From Symbiodinium kawagutii (taxonomy: Eukaryota; Sar; Dinophyceae; Suessiales; Symbiodiniaceae): a stretch of DNA of 64,000 nucleotides. Positions 20,071-30,643 of this stretch are shown one piece after another. The stretch's first letter is position 1, and every line of letters starts with the position of its first letter. The translations under genes were made by a program, and so were the position numbers. Below the pieces are notes generated by a model. It saw only the letters and a list, made by a program, of their open reading frames with translations, was not told the origin of the DNA and searched no databases. The DNA lies in NCBI GenBank assembly GCA_009767595.1, contig VSDK01020307.1:256499-320498 (forward strand), read 5' to 3'.

Positions 20071-20535
20071 TTGTTGGGTGTGGACTTGGAATGGGGTGAA
20101 TTTAATTTATGGGAAATACTTCCATTGGGGCATCATGCAACCATATACGACCCTATGGCAACATTACCAGACAGGTTGGCAATGAGAGAGGCAGGGAGAG
20201 GCGGACAAACTGGTAGATGGAAAGACCTATGGACGCATGGAACGACTAGGAATTCCTGGCATGGGATGGGGTTGTGTGATATCCCTGTGTTCAAAGTAAG
20301 TTTGGGCATGCTTAAAAACTGGCTCCCTGCGCACATTTTACCACCAGCATGCAGCTCTGTTTGTGTCGTCAATCGAGCTAACAAGTCTGCTTGGGCACCA
20401 CGCACTGTGGGAATTGACAGGCGCGAGCCAAGAGACAGAAAGAGTGGGATGAGCAGCAAAAGAGAATACAACTGGCTCATACCTCAGCTGACCTGCCTGG
20501 CTCAGTACCATTCGAGGAGATCAGCTGACCCATAG
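20071..20535 (+). other. 154-codon open stretch, coding status doubtful
   Basis: The longest clean + frame in the first half, with mixed composition (KNWLPAHILPPACSSVCVVN, RREPRDRKSGMSSKREYNWL). The minus strand is open for 115 codons over the same bases. No domain is recognised; it may be an exon, an old element, or chance. Confidence 0.3.
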
Positions 20536-20646
20536 ACCCGTACCTGAATGTCATGATGCCGAGTTTCGGGGCGCTTGTGCTTTCGGTATGTGTCCACCGT
20601 GACCATTTTTGTTCTGGGATGTAACTTGGAGGTTGGAGCTCCATGA

Positions 20647-20805
20647 CCCCTTGAGGAAATGGAACGAGATGATGATGAATCGCAGCAACCTGCGTCCGCT
20701 CCTCAGAATGCTGGTAGTGATGCGCTTCATTTACTTTCCTGGAAACTTAACAACTTGGCCCACTACAAGGGCAGTTTGCTTTGCACAGGGATGTTGCCTG
20801 TCTAG
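20647..20805 (+). CDS. candidate exon, acidic start
   Basis: 52 codons after a TGA at 20644, reading PLEEMERDDDESQQPASAPQ and then NAGSDALHLLSWKLNNLAHY. Asp/Glu/Ser/Gln-rich then helical. A second frame here is open for 121 codons but less acidic. No donor is settled. Confidence 0.35.
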   Translation, partial: PLEEMERDDDESQQPASAPQNAGSDALHLLSWKLNNLAHYKGSLLCTGMLPV

Positions 20806-21189
20806 GCTTCTTGTTAGCAGCTGCCCTTGTAAGCTCAGGTTGTTGGAGAGCGCTGTGGGAAGTGTGAAAATCCTATGTATAGGATCTATTGTAGCAAGCC
20901 CTTTTTGGCTGCAACGCTGTGCTTCCGGTTTGTGCCGATATACGGGTCCCATCCACAGACCCCAAGAGAGCTGACTATTTGTGGAAAATTTGCATTCAAA
21001 CAGCGATCGTTAATTGAATAGGCGTGCATCCGCAGAGACTTTGCTTCCTGCTTGCAATACATGTCATCGAGTAAGATTCTGGTCCTTGGATTTCTTTGCC
21101 ACCAATGTCGGAAAACCAGAGATTTAAGCACCATTTTCCTAAGCTGGCGGTTTCTTCTTGGTCATGGAGTCATGCCAGTATGTTGCCTA

Positions 21190-21715
21190 TCGCCACCGTT
21201 GGCCAGATGGTCCGATGAACCACCCGAAGCAGCCACCATGAATCACTCACCACCATCAGCACCATCATCATTTGATGATTCCAACACTCACCACCATTCC
21301 GTCCATCCATAATCATGACGGTTAATGGTTGATAAAGGCTAGTCATTCACCATTCCTGAAGAACCGCGGCACTACTACATACCGAAAACCCAATGATCAT
21401 CCCGGTATCGCTGATGCTTTCCATTGATGAGTGACCATGGTGTAGTAGTTGTTAGATCTAAGCACCAGTTCGTCACTATACCCTATTATCAACCATTAGA
21501 ATGGCTGGTCAATCAGCAGTAACCATCATCGATCAGTATGATAATCCCATCAATGCAGACCATCAGCAATTATCAACCACTTTTACCAACCACTACCAAC
21601 CACCACTACCAACCACCACTACCAACCACCACTACCAACCACCACTACCAACCACCATTTCTAAGCACCACTAACCACCATTCTTAGCCACCAGTACTAG
21701 CCACCACGAACCACG
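21190..21715 (+). other. A/C-rich tract incl. (ACCAACCACCACT)n
   Basis: CCACCATGAATCACTCACC-like words, then about five units of CACTACCAACCAC at 21590-21655, ending at the 21716 island. Confidence 0.7.
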
Positions 21716-21835
21716 TCCATCATCGCGTGCTGCCGCGAGGCCAACCTCGCCTTTGCAGGACGGCGCAGCGGCCTGGAGCTGAGCGGTCCACGCAACTCAG
21801 TCGTTGTTTTTTCTCGAAGCCATAGTGATGGTTAA
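21716..21835 (+). CDS. GC-rich exon candidate
   Basis: 39 codons open, containing CREANLAFAGRRSGLELSGP. GC-rich only in 21725-21805, flanked by CCACCACTACC upstream and GGTTAATGGTAATGG downstream, the same flip as at other exons. Frame chosen for composition; edges unknown. Confidence 0.35.
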   Translation, partial: SIIACCREANLAFAGRRSGLELSGPRNSVVVFSRSHSDG

Positions 21836-22330
21836 TGGTAATGGTGGTTTCGAGTCAAACAACCACTATTACCATTAACATTAATATTAACTACTAATAT
21901 CGTAATATTAGGGGTTATAGTCACGCATGATATTAGGGGTTGTTTGACACTACTAATCCACTACTAATATTAGGGGTTATAATCACTATGGCTTAATAAT
22001 AGTCGTGGTTAGTATAATCACTATCGAGTGAAACAACCACTGTGGCTTACTCGAACTTAATGGTGGTTCGTGGTGCTATGGTACTTATTAGCCACCATTA
22101 ATCACTACTAATATTGCATCACTAATGGTTGCTTAAGCAATATTAGTAGTGGTTAATGGTGGTTGATAAGCAACTATTAAGGCTTATATAGGATATAACT
22201 CCACTAGTAATGGCTGATGATAAGGGGCAATAACCAACAGGGGTTATAACCATTAATAGGGGGTAATAACCAACAATAATGGTAATAGCCAATAATGGCT
22301 AACAATAGTGATACTAAGCAACAACAGTTT
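21836..22330 (+). other. intron-like tract with many inverted repeats
   Basis: Repeated ATATTAGGGGTTATA and complements (about 21896, 21935, 21970) and TAATAACCAACA words leading into the element at 22343. No coding frame. Confidence 0.6.
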
Positions 22331-22342
22331 TTAAACAGCAAA

Positions 22343-22448
22343 GTGGTTGGTGGTTCGATTCACATTTGGATTATTACCCCAAACGTAATCATTAACAATT
22401 GGTTGGTTGACAAGCATACTTCTCATAGAGGGTGGAACCACCAACCGG
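22343..22448 (+). mobile_element. TIR element family 1
   Basis: GTGGTTGGTGGTTCGATTCA on the left, GGTGGAACCACCAACCGG on the right; interior CAATTGGTTGGTTGACAAG. Preceded by a TAATAACCAACAATAATGG block also found before the copies at 28157 and 63920. Confidence 0.85.
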
Positions 22449-22871
22449 TAATGGCTGATGCGATAGTTACATGTGATCATAGTGGTGATGCAATGGCTCA
22501 TGGGTAGTGATGGTGCATCATAGTGGTGAGGAATGGTTAGTGATGATTAGTGTCTAATAAGGACTGGGTTGATGATTACCCGCTATTAGTTCTGTCTATG
22601 AGTAGAAACTAAATAGTTCCTGATCAGAACTAACAGGTGATGTTTGTGTTTGGCCAATAAAAGTTTGCTAGTTCTGACCCGCTTCTTGTCATAGACATTA
22701 CCATCGGCCCCCAAAGCCAATCCATATGTGGAGGCTAACAAATGCTCAAAACATACCTTGTTGGCAGTTCTAAGTTTTAAGCATTTTTCGACTGTTCTCC
22801 AGCACTAACACATGGTTGGTTGGCTGATGCCTGACTGATGTATTTTCATACGGGCAAAAACGAACAACCAG

Positions 22872-22992
22872 ATATGGCTATGGGTCAAAACTCCGTACCC
22901 CTAGTTCCCCATCATTGACCATTCTTTTCCCTATAGTTTTGTTGGTTATTACCCTTCACTATTGGTTGGTTAATATTGACCCATGGCCATAT
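22872..22992 (+). mobile_element. TIR element family 2, ends near an exon
   Basis: 121 bp from ATATGGCTATGGGTCAAAAC to TTGACCCATGGCCATAT (17 bp imperfect inverted ends). Interior TTCCCCATCATTGACCATTC and GTTGGTTGGTTAATATTG. The coding island at 23029 starts 36 bp after its end. Confidence 0.9.
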
Positions 22993-23028
22993 CCATGGTA
23001 CCACAGTCATGGCCACCATCACCGCAAG

Positions 23029-23115
23029 CTCCGCGAGGCCTCGCGTGCCTCGTTGCAACGTCGGCAAAGGGAGCTGCGTGCAGCGGCGCGCATTCAGGCG
23101 GGGCAAAGCCCCTGA
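23029..23115 (+). CDS. GC-rich exon with basic helix
   Basis: From ATCACCGCAAG|CTCCGC, phase 0, encoding LREASRASLQRRQRELRAAA and then RIQAGQSP to TGA 23113. Ala/Arg/Glu/Gln helix, similar in kind to exon 17598. A donor within the frame could be the non-GT site ATTCAG|GCGGGG. Two alternative frames read through to about 23209. It directly follows a family 2 element. Confidence 0.45.
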   Translation, partial: LREASRASLQRRQRELRAAARIQAGQSP

Positions 23116-23264
23116 AGGTCGGTCCAGCGGGTCGCAGCTGGCTGGTGATTTCAAACAGTTTTTATGTTCACCATTAATTATTCCCCACCTGTCAGGTGAG
23201 GGTTGTTAGATTTTATCAGAGCTGACTTCTCCTCCTCTCCTCCTCGTCCTCTCCTCCTCTCCTC

Positions 23265-23462
23265 GCCGGACCTCAACCACGACCAAGCGCGACTAGTGGT
23301 CGCTGCCGGACCTCAACTACGATCATGTATGCCTACTGGTCGCTGCCGGACCTCAACCACGACCATGCACGACCAGTGGTCGCTGCCGGACCCCAACCGC
23401 GACCAAGCGCGACTAGTGGTCACTGCCGGACCTCAACCACGACCATCCGCGGCCAGTGGTCG
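23265..23462. repeat. 40 bp GC-rich tandem repeat, about 5 copies
   Basis: Units start GCCGGACCTCAACCACGACC at 23265, 23305, 23345, 23385 and 23425, diverged by a few bases. The array runs into a gap. It reads as TSTTTxxQWSLPDP-like in one frame, but all frames are open, so coding is not claimed. Confidence 0.9.
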
Positions 23463-24076
23463 NNNNNNNNNNNNNNNNNNNNNNNNNNNNNNNNNNNNNN
23501 NNNNNNNNNNNNNNNNNNNNNNNNNNNNNNNNNNNNNNNNNNNNNNNNNNNNNNNNNNNNNNNNNNNNNNNNNNNNNNNNNNNNNNNNNNNNNNNNNNNN
23601 NNNNNNNNNNNNNNNNNNNNNNNNNNNNNNNNNNNNNNNNNNNNNNNNNNNNNNNNNNNNNNNNNNNNNNNNNNNNNNNNNNNNNNNNNNNNNNNNNNNN
23701 NNNNNNNNNNNNNNNNNNNNNNNNNNNNNNNNNNNNNNNNNNNNNNNNNNNNNNNNNNNNNNNNNNNNNNNNNNNNNNNNNNNNNNNNNNNNNNNNNNNN
23801 NNNNNNNNNNNNNNNNNNNNNNNNNNNNNNNNNNNNNNNNNNNNNNNNNNNNNNNNNNNNNNNNNNNNNNNNNNNNNNNNNNNNNNNNNNNNNNNNNNNN
23901 NNNNNNNNNNNNNNNNNNNNNNNNNNNNNNNNNNNNNNNNNNNNNNNNNNNNNNNNNNNNNNNNNNNNNNNNNNNNNNNNNNNNNNNNNNNNNNNNNNNN
24001 NNNNNNNNNNNNNNNNNNNNNNNNNNNNNNNNNNNNNNNNNNNNNNNNNNNNNNNNNNNNNNNNNNNNNNNNNNNN
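23463..24076. other. assembly gap (614 N)
   Basis: N run separating a 40 bp repeat from an unrelated 12 bp repeat. Confidence 0.95.
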
Positions 24077-24503
24077 CAAAAGATATGCCAGAAAGAATGT
24101 CAGAGAGAATGTCAGAAGATATGTCAGAAAGAATGTCAGAAGGGATGTCAGAAAGAATGTCGGAGAGAAATGTCAGAAGACATGTCAGAAAGAATGTCAG
24201 AAGGGATGTCAGAAAGAATGTCAGAGAGAATGTCAGAAGATATGTCAGAAAGAATGTCAGGAGAGATGGCAGAAAGAATGTCAAAAGATATGCCAGAAAG
24301 AATGTCAGAGAGAATGTCAGAAGAAATGTCAGAAAGAATGTCAGAAGATATGTCAGAAGACATGCCAGAAAGAATGTCAGAAGATCTGAGAAAGCTATGC
24401 CAGATACACTTAAGAATGTCAGAAGATATGTCAGAAGACATGCCAGAAAGAATGTCAGAAGATCTGAGAAAGCTATGCCAGATACACTTGCAAAAGTGAT
24501 GCC
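24077..24503. repeat. 12 bp repeat (ATGTCAGAAAGA) with 78 bp higher unit
   Basis: Degenerate 12 bp units give MSERMSEDMSEGMSER in one + frame. At the right end a 78 bp block starting GATATGTCAGAAGACATGCC is duplicated at 24347 and 24425, including AGCTATGCCAGATACACTT. Single-base indels break the frame, so a protein is unlikely. Confidence 0.9.
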
Positions 24504-24668
24504 AGATACATGAAGTCATTTCATGCTGGAGTGAGGTGTGACAGAGTCAAGAGCATACAAGGTGTCAGTAGTGTATAACATGTCAGCGCAGCAGGTGACA
24601 TTTCAAATGGAGTACATGCGGTGTGAAACTGAAAGGGAACAGTTGCATGTAGTGAGGAGCCATGTGAC

Positions 24669-24986
24669 TTGAGCAACGACATGAACCGTCGCTGTTTTCG
24701 TTGTCTTATTGAGTCGTGGCACATTATGTTTCGGCTCAGAAAAACAAAGTCGCTGGCAGACCACCAAGGGGATAGAGCACTTGGTGGAAAGTATCGGACT
24801 GAATCATGCTTTGGTGGTCTGTTTGTGACTTGTGGGACAATGTCTTGCCTTGCAAGTCGCTGGCTGACCACCAAGGGGATAGAGCACTTGGTGGAAAGTA
24901 TAGGCCTGAATGCGATGAAGAACGTTTCTCCGACAGACTGGAGGGGTTTACGGTTTTCCGGATGGCCGGGCAATCAGCCTGATTGA
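24669..24986 (+). CDS. weak coding frame containing a duplicated segment
   Basis: The second copy of a ~45 bp block reads SRWLTTKGIEHLVESIGLN (24857 on). The first copy, 108 bp earlier (24749), reads SRWQTTKGIEHLVESIGLN, but in a different frame. The peptide faintly resembles an LRR. Both + and minus strands are open over the region; coding status is uncertain. Confidence 0.25.
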   Translation: MSNDMNRRCFRCLIESWHIMFRLRKTKSLADHQGDRALGGKYRTESCFGGLFVTCGTMSCLASRWLTTKGIEHLVESIGLNAMKNVSPTDWRGLRFSGWPGNQPD

Positions 24987-25019
24987 AGGGTCTTCACTGC
25001 ATGCACTGCACGTTTCTGC

Positions 25020-25490
25020 CGACTGACATGTTGATATGCTGTTTGACAGACTGACATGCACAATGACCTGCCAGGTGAAGCAAATGCTTTGGCTCAGGTG
25101 GTTCACTGCCATGTTTGGGCATGTTTAAGCAAACCTAATGCTTTGGCTCAGGTGGTTCACTGCCATGTTGGGGCATGTTTAAGCAAACGTGTTGAGAGCT
25201 CTGGAGTGTACTTCACACTGCCAACTGACATGTTGATTTGCTGTTTGGCAGACTGACATGCACAATGACCTGCCAGGTGAAGCAAATGCTTTGGCTCAGG
25301 TGGTTCACTGCCATGTTTGGGCATGTTTAAGCAAACGTGTTGAGAGCTCTGGAGTGTACTTCACACTGCCAACTGACATGTTGATATGCTGTGTGACAGA
25401 CTGACATGCATAATGACGTGCCAGGTGAAACCAATGATCGGCACAACTAGTTGCATGTCTGCCGACTGACATGTTGATATGCAGACAAAA
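25020..25490. repeat. nested tandem array (~148/202 bp units)
   Basis: CTGACATGTTGATATGCTG recurs at 25023, 25225, 25373 and 25466 (steps 202, 148, 93). The 202 unit holds an extra copy of a ~54 bp block (AATGCTTTGGCTCAGGTGG). The last unit is shortened. Confidence 0.85.
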
Positions 25491-25600
25491 GTGCAGTCAA
25501 CAAGCTGATTTGAAATGTCATGGTGGGGATCACTCGAAGTAAAGTAATTGTTAATTATAATGGTGATGAATGATGAATACTGGTGAATAAGCTAATAATA

Positions 25601-25699
25601 GTAAATTCCCCTAGTAATAGTTTGCAATCCCCCTAGTAATTATGAACAAATGGTTGGTTGACAAACAAAATTTTCATAGGGGTTGAAACCACCAACCAG
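25601..25699 (+). mobile_element. TIR element family 1, left end lost
   Basis: Right end GGGGTTGAAACCACCAACCAG with ATGGTTGGTTGACAAAC and two CCCCTAGTAAT blocks; no left inverted end seen. Confidence 0.75.
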
Positions 25700-25759
25700 A
25701 CAGGATTCCACTTGAAAGTAGACAAAATCGCTGTGGAAAGTAAACGCCGTTGGGAAACT

Positions 25760-26140
25760 TCAATCATTCAAGAATCATTTGCAGCTGTTGCGGATAATTA
25801 TTCGTCATTATTTGGTGTTGTTTGTGGTTAAGCAGTTGGTTCATCGCTGTTATTGGTAAACCAACTGGTAAACCCGATAGTGTATTAAAGTTGAATTGGT
25901 TGTAATGATATTTGGGAAATCGCTATTATCAGTTGATCACTGTTTTGTTTTTGTTACAACCAAGTTAGTGATCACTTGACCATTGTTATCATTACAGTAT
26001 CACTTCATCACTATTAGTGACCCTATCAGTTGATCACTATTTGGTCAAAACTAGTGCTTACAGATCAATAGTGATGAGCCATGATGAGCCAACAGTGATT
26101 CACTGACCAATAGTGATGAACCGACGACGCATCCTGGTTC
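25760..26140 (+). other. intron-like tract before exon 26143
   Basis: GTTGATCACTGTT / AACAGTGATTCACTG-type words, with several internal complements; no frame. Confidence 0.5.
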
Positions 26141-26142
26141 AG

Positions 26143-26241
26143 CCGCTACGCCGCTACGAAATGGTTCACCTGGAGCAAGGGGGTTGGCACGAGGCGACCT
26201 TTCGTGGGCGAAGGTCGAGAGGAGGTGGGCGAAAATGGTAA
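26143..26241 (+). CDS. GC-rich exon candidate
   Basis: Acceptor ATCCTGGTTCAG|CCGCTA, phase 0, encoding PLRRYEMVHLEQGGWHEATF and then RGRRSRGGGRKW to TAA 26239. GC-rich against A/T-rich sides. The overlapping frame starting ATGGCACGAGGC is probably a shadow. The donor could be GAAG|GTCGAG or AAATG|GTAAGC. Confidence 0.45.
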   Translation, partial: PLRRYEMVHLEQGGWHEATFRGRRSRGGGRKW

Positions 26242-27135
26242 GCCGCGAAAGGTGCGTGGTCGGTGAATCATGGATCATCGTACTGGTTGGTGGTTGCATA
26301 GTGGCTTGTAATGGCTATAGAATTGTGCATATACATGGCCTGCGATGGCTTTTTTACAGGGTTGAGGCTTACAATGGGTATAGATAGAGGAGAACCACCA
26401 ACAACGGTTAAAAAACTATTAGTTGCTGGTTTGATTGTTGTGGGGCTGATGAAGTCATATTTTCAGAGGGGTTGTATTCACCAGCCCGCGGTAGTTGGGG
26501 CTAGAGGTTAATCATAGTTGGTCACGGCTAATGGTGAAAAAAAGATGATCAGTCATTGCTGGCTCATGATTGAATAGTATAAGATAGCGGTGGTTCATGA
26601 TCATGAAGTAATGCTTCATTAGTTGATGATCAATGGTGGTTGATTGATGGTGCATGATTGCTTATCGATAAATAAATAAGGGCTGCTGATATTAAATAAT
26701 GGTGGTCAAAAAAATTGCTCTGTGTACACGGTACCTTTGACCACCATCCCGTACATGAACAGAACTGGTATTGTTGAGATGCTTGCTGACCTGTTCCCGG
26801 GTGGTTGGCGATGAATGTATTTGTTGTTTTTATGTTTTTGTGCAAATTAGTGGCTAGCGATAGAAACTTAGCAAAATAAGATTCTCCCAGGAAGATAGAT
26901 GCTTAGCAGGTTCTTATGACATTTGTATGAATGTAAGGTATATCCTGTACTTATTATCAGTGGCTTAAAACTGCCCACAAGAATGATAATCGTCCGTAGT
27001 GAGCATCAACTACATTGGCTTCTCCTGAACTGAACAGAATCACATGGTCTGTTTCTATGTGCTTGCCGGGGTGAGGGGGCACAATGTATGACATTGCTTC
27101 TCCGATCACCAAAGGGCCCAATGCGATGACTTGTA

Positions 27136-27522
27136 AATATTGCCCACGCTTTTCGACCTGTGGACGCTTGTTGGAGAGATGTGCGGATCTCATCAAGAAA
27201 TGTTGTTCCACATCCCGGTCAGCGCCAGTCTTTTGGATTTAACGATTCAGCGTGGGATGCAGGTTGCTCACCACATAAGGCTTCGTATGAGAGTCCGCAA
27301 CGCCTTCTCAGCAGATATTGCAATAGGCATGTTGAACTTATGCATCCTCACCAGACTCTTGGCAGTATTGACCTCTATTACGGTGATCATTCGCTGGTAA
27401 ATCCATTGTACCATCAGCATTTCCAGCCGCCATCCGTGCCACCTGTGCTAACCTGCGTCGTTGGGCATGCGTCGTCGCACCCCAGGGACTCGTCAGCTTC
27501 GCTCCTTACGGATAGTTGATAG
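27136..27522 (+). CDS. candidate exon, unknown protein
   Basis: About 128 codons open to TGA 27520, including PGQRQSFGFNDSAWDAGCSP and GSIDLYYGDHSLVNPLYHQH, with a Ser/His tail. The longest clean frame of 26-34 kb, with protein-like composition but no known motif. Edges are not defined. Confidence 0.35.
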
Positions 27523-27829
27523 TGCTCAGTCATGATGCTCTTTGAAGCACCCCCATCAGTGGTTCATGAAGCCTCATGGTTTATTACTGAGGGTGGCTAT
27601 ATCATATTTTCATATTTCAACAGTCAAGTTTTATACACCAGTAACTTGTTCATTGATGGTTAAATGTTGATATTGGCATTTGGAAAAAAACAGTGGGCTG
27701 GTTGATGTATTTTTTAGAATTTGTCCTTGTGCTTCCAAGAAAAATGAAAATCGTAGATAGTGGATATCACCTGATCACAGTTAAACCCAAGCAAAGGTAA
27801 TGGTTAATCAGAAGCACTATGTCAAACAT

Positions 27830-27922
27830 ACCATGAGCCCCAAAAATCATCTTTTTTATAGGTTATAGCCCATATTTTGGGGCTAAACACCTACCTTTTT
27901 CAAGGTTTTGGGGGCCCATGGT
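27830..27922 (+). mobile_element. TIR element family 7
   Basis: 93 bp from ACCATGAGCCCCAAAAATC to TTTTGGGGGCCCATGGT, imperfect inverted ends, AT-rich interior with GTTATAGCCCATATTTTGG. A reversed, longer copy is at 34014-34150. Confidence 0.75.
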
Positions 27923-28156
27923 AGGAGGCCAATGAAGGTGAATCAAACCTGTTTGTCACGTCCCACCGATCCCATTTTCGAGGTCGGCCCACCGAATCTC
28001 CTGCAGTATGTGCTGTCCTTCATGTGACACCCTGCCGGTTGTTGCTGGGGCGATTGGCTGACAAATAAATACCGTCAACCATGGTTACCATGTTTAATAA
28101 TGGTAAATGATAGGCTGATAGGGGATAATAACCAACAATAATTGTTAAACAGCCAA

Positions 28157-28256
28157 CTGGCTGGTGGTTTTAAACATGTTTTATTTTCCCAAACGTAATC
28201 AATAACAAGTGGTTGGTTGACTAATGTGTTGCATAGGGGTTGAAACCACCAACCAG
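28157..28256 (+). mobile_element. TIR element family 1
   Basis: 100 bp, CTGGCTGGTGGTTTTAAAC to GGTTGAAACCACCAACCAG, interior AAGTGGTTGGTTGACTAATG. It carries the same ~60-80 bp 5' extension as the copies at 22343 and 63920. Confidence 0.9.
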
Positions 28257-30244
28257 AATACAGTTTCTTCTTCCCTTGAAACCAAGTCACGAGACCTGTG
28301 ACTGTTTAAAGGATGCACATGCTGATGCATACAACAAAATGGCAGCGTTTCACTCACCAAGATAACGTTCTTCCAGTGGCGGCAAGCAACACTAATACAA
28401 CGAAACAAGACTGCTTGCAGATGTTGACAAGAAGGCACATTCAGAAACAGCGCAAATATCTCATTTTGGAATGAGTTATCAAGAAGTCATCGTGCTTCCC
28501 AACGTTTCCAGGTTCCTATAAGTTAGGTCTCCATAAGTGATGGATACAGGGCGAGGTCAGAGGTCATCGGTCATCAATCCCGTGAAAGGAACAAGGCTTT
28601 TTGGGCGGACGAAACTCGGCACTTGCAGTAGCTGGTAGCATTCACCATGAAGCAACGCGCAACAGTGGGTGGCAGTGTAGGGCAGCGTATGGATTCCCTT
28701 GAAACGGTCATGAGGGTTTAAGGTGAAACCTTTTTCAAAGTAATTACTTTGGTTGCAGCACACTGTAAGTTTCAACTCAGCTGTTGGTAATTACGCATAA
28801 AAATTTGCTGGGCAGACATGCCCACGTGCCCTGAGATTTTTTGGATGTTCCACCAACAGTATCCTTCCGATGGGAGGAAGAGCAGTATCGAACAACATTC
28901 TTCAGTGCACAGTGTAGCACATAATTCAGTACAACATTGTGCAATTGCCGGCCATGCCAGGATGTTAACTCTTTCAGGTACCTTTTGATTTGCTACCATG
29001 TTCTTTTTTCCTCCTCCCCCGTGATAAGCATCAAGTTGTCATCATATTAGCGGCAGTAGCTTCGAAGGTGATGTCGTAATAGTGCCCTACATTTAAGCAC
29101 CAGCTTCCAGGGTAAGATGGTTTCCGCAAGACCTGCCCGGGCACCTCAACACGTCGATCTAGGGAACAGCAAATATACCAAGAGAAGCATCAATCCATCG
29201 TTGTGGGTTGATTTCATGGGGCATTTTGAAAGGCATAAAAGGGATTATTCGGGAATTATTAGTAATCATCTTGGGGGAATCAGCATTTGGGGATCAACTC
29301 CCATCCCCATGATTATTTCAGCGCAACTTCTACCAGCTTCGCAGGAGAAGCCTTTCATCTCGGAAGTCTTGGAGTTAGAATGAGGCGCCGATCATATCGC
29401 TGAAGGTTGGTGATTGGCCGCTCATGGGAACCTTCCAATGGTGCTATGCTGGGTCTACTGCCGGTGGTCAGCATTTTTTTGAACCATCATCAATTTGCTA
29501 ATTAATTAACACATTGCCAAACTGTATCAACCATATCGTGTCCATGAGGTCCATGAACTATGTCAAACATATCAATGATTTGCCGGTAGCATCAAAAATG
29601 CGTCAGTCGCCAAGTTTTTTTTGCCTGTAAGTTGGGTTATGCTTGCTAATCAATGACCATGAGCCGCCCTTACGCTAATCTTTGACAACCCGGTCACTCT
29701 CCGGGGAAATGCTGTGACATCCACGATGGCGCTATGTGGCTGAATTTCAATTAGGCCTGCTTGTCAGAAGGGGGGCATGTCTTCCGTGAACTGTGCTCGT
29801 TATTTTTGAACCAAGGGGGAAATCTGAATAAAGGTTGGCAAATGTGATAGCACTGCAGACGTTCCGATGAAGATTCCAATATCGATGGACGACAAGACAG
29901 TTCAGCGAATTTACTAACCCTTTGGAATTGCAATCCCAAAGGATGCGCACAGTTTTTTTCAACCCAGGGTCACTGTGAGAATTGTCACAAGAAAGTTCAC
30001 ATAGAGAAGGCGGTGAGTTTACTCAGAATATCGTGCCAACATGTGCAATCGTTTCAGCAGCCATACTTGTGTTTCATGTTTGCCAGCTTCCATTTGGTCG
30101 TGGGCCAGGGCTATTACAAACTTGCTTGGCTCGACCACTACTTTCATAGGATTTGGCTTTTTCTTGTCATTACACATTGTATTTGTCCGAACTGGTGGTG
30201 CCGACCTATTTGTAATGACAAGACAAGGGCACAATTCTTGATTC

Positions 30245-30481
30245 TTGGGAACTTTATCGGTTTTGTTTACTCCTCAGTTTCTTTTCGACCAATTTGCCTC
30301 CTTGTGTCGCCACATTGAGGCAATGCATCTCCCCACGGCAGATCTGAGAAAAATCGGAATCTCATGCACCGACGTGGGACGTGAACGCGTGTCTCACATC
30401 TATGCATGGTTGCTGGAGCCTGTCGCTGTGATGTTGGCAGCGATTGTTATGCAACAAATGCTGACATATAATGACATATAA
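30245..30481 (+). CDS. candidate exon, helical protein segment
   Basis: Possible acceptor TTTACTCCTCAG|TTTCTT (about 30279). Then FLFDQFASLCRHIEAMHLPT, ADLRKIGISCTDVGRERVSH and IYAWLLEPVAVMLAAIVMQQ. Globular/helical composition. Another frame (30013-30318) overlaps. A family 1 element follows 65 bp later. Function unknown. Confidence 0.35.
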   Translation: MGTLSVLFTPQFLFDQFASLCRHIEAMHLPTADLRKIGISCTDVGRERVSHIYAWLLEPVAVMLAAIVMQQMLTYNDI

Positions 30482-30545
30482 AGGTTAAGAAGGGGAAAAC
30501 TAGATGGCCTTGGACCTAGCAGTGCATAGAAATCTACGTGCAAAT

Positions 30546-30643
30546 CTGGCTGGTGGTTTCAAACTTTTTTGATTTTCCCTAGTAATCATGAACAACTGGT
30601 TGGTTGACTAATATTTTTCATAGGGGTTGAAACCACCAACCAG
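30546..30643 (+). mobile_element. TIR element family 1, well preserved
   Basis: 98 bp, CTGGCTGGTGGTTTCAAAC to GGTTGAAACCACCAACCAG. Interior TTTTCCCTAGTAATCATGAA and TGGTTGGTTGACTAATA. Best match to a family consensus. Confidence 0.95.

Noticed and set aside
21590..21660. (ACTACCAACCACC)n considered as a CRISPR-like array
   Set aside because: Units are adjacent with no unique spacers; it is a simple tandem repeat in a eukaryotic intron-like tract.
24521..24973. 150-codon minus frame
   Set aside because: Covers the 108 bp-spaced duplication, with the repeat read in different frames; the + reading gives the more coherent repeated peptide, though neither is proven.
8044..26207. Shared 15 bp TTTCGTGGGCGAAGG in exons 7952 and 26143
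   Set aside because: A 15 bp match is expected about once or twice by chance in 64 kb; not evidence of shared domains.
29117..29383. 88-codon + frame
   Set aside because: No motif, no clear splice edges, and AT-rich composition in its second half.
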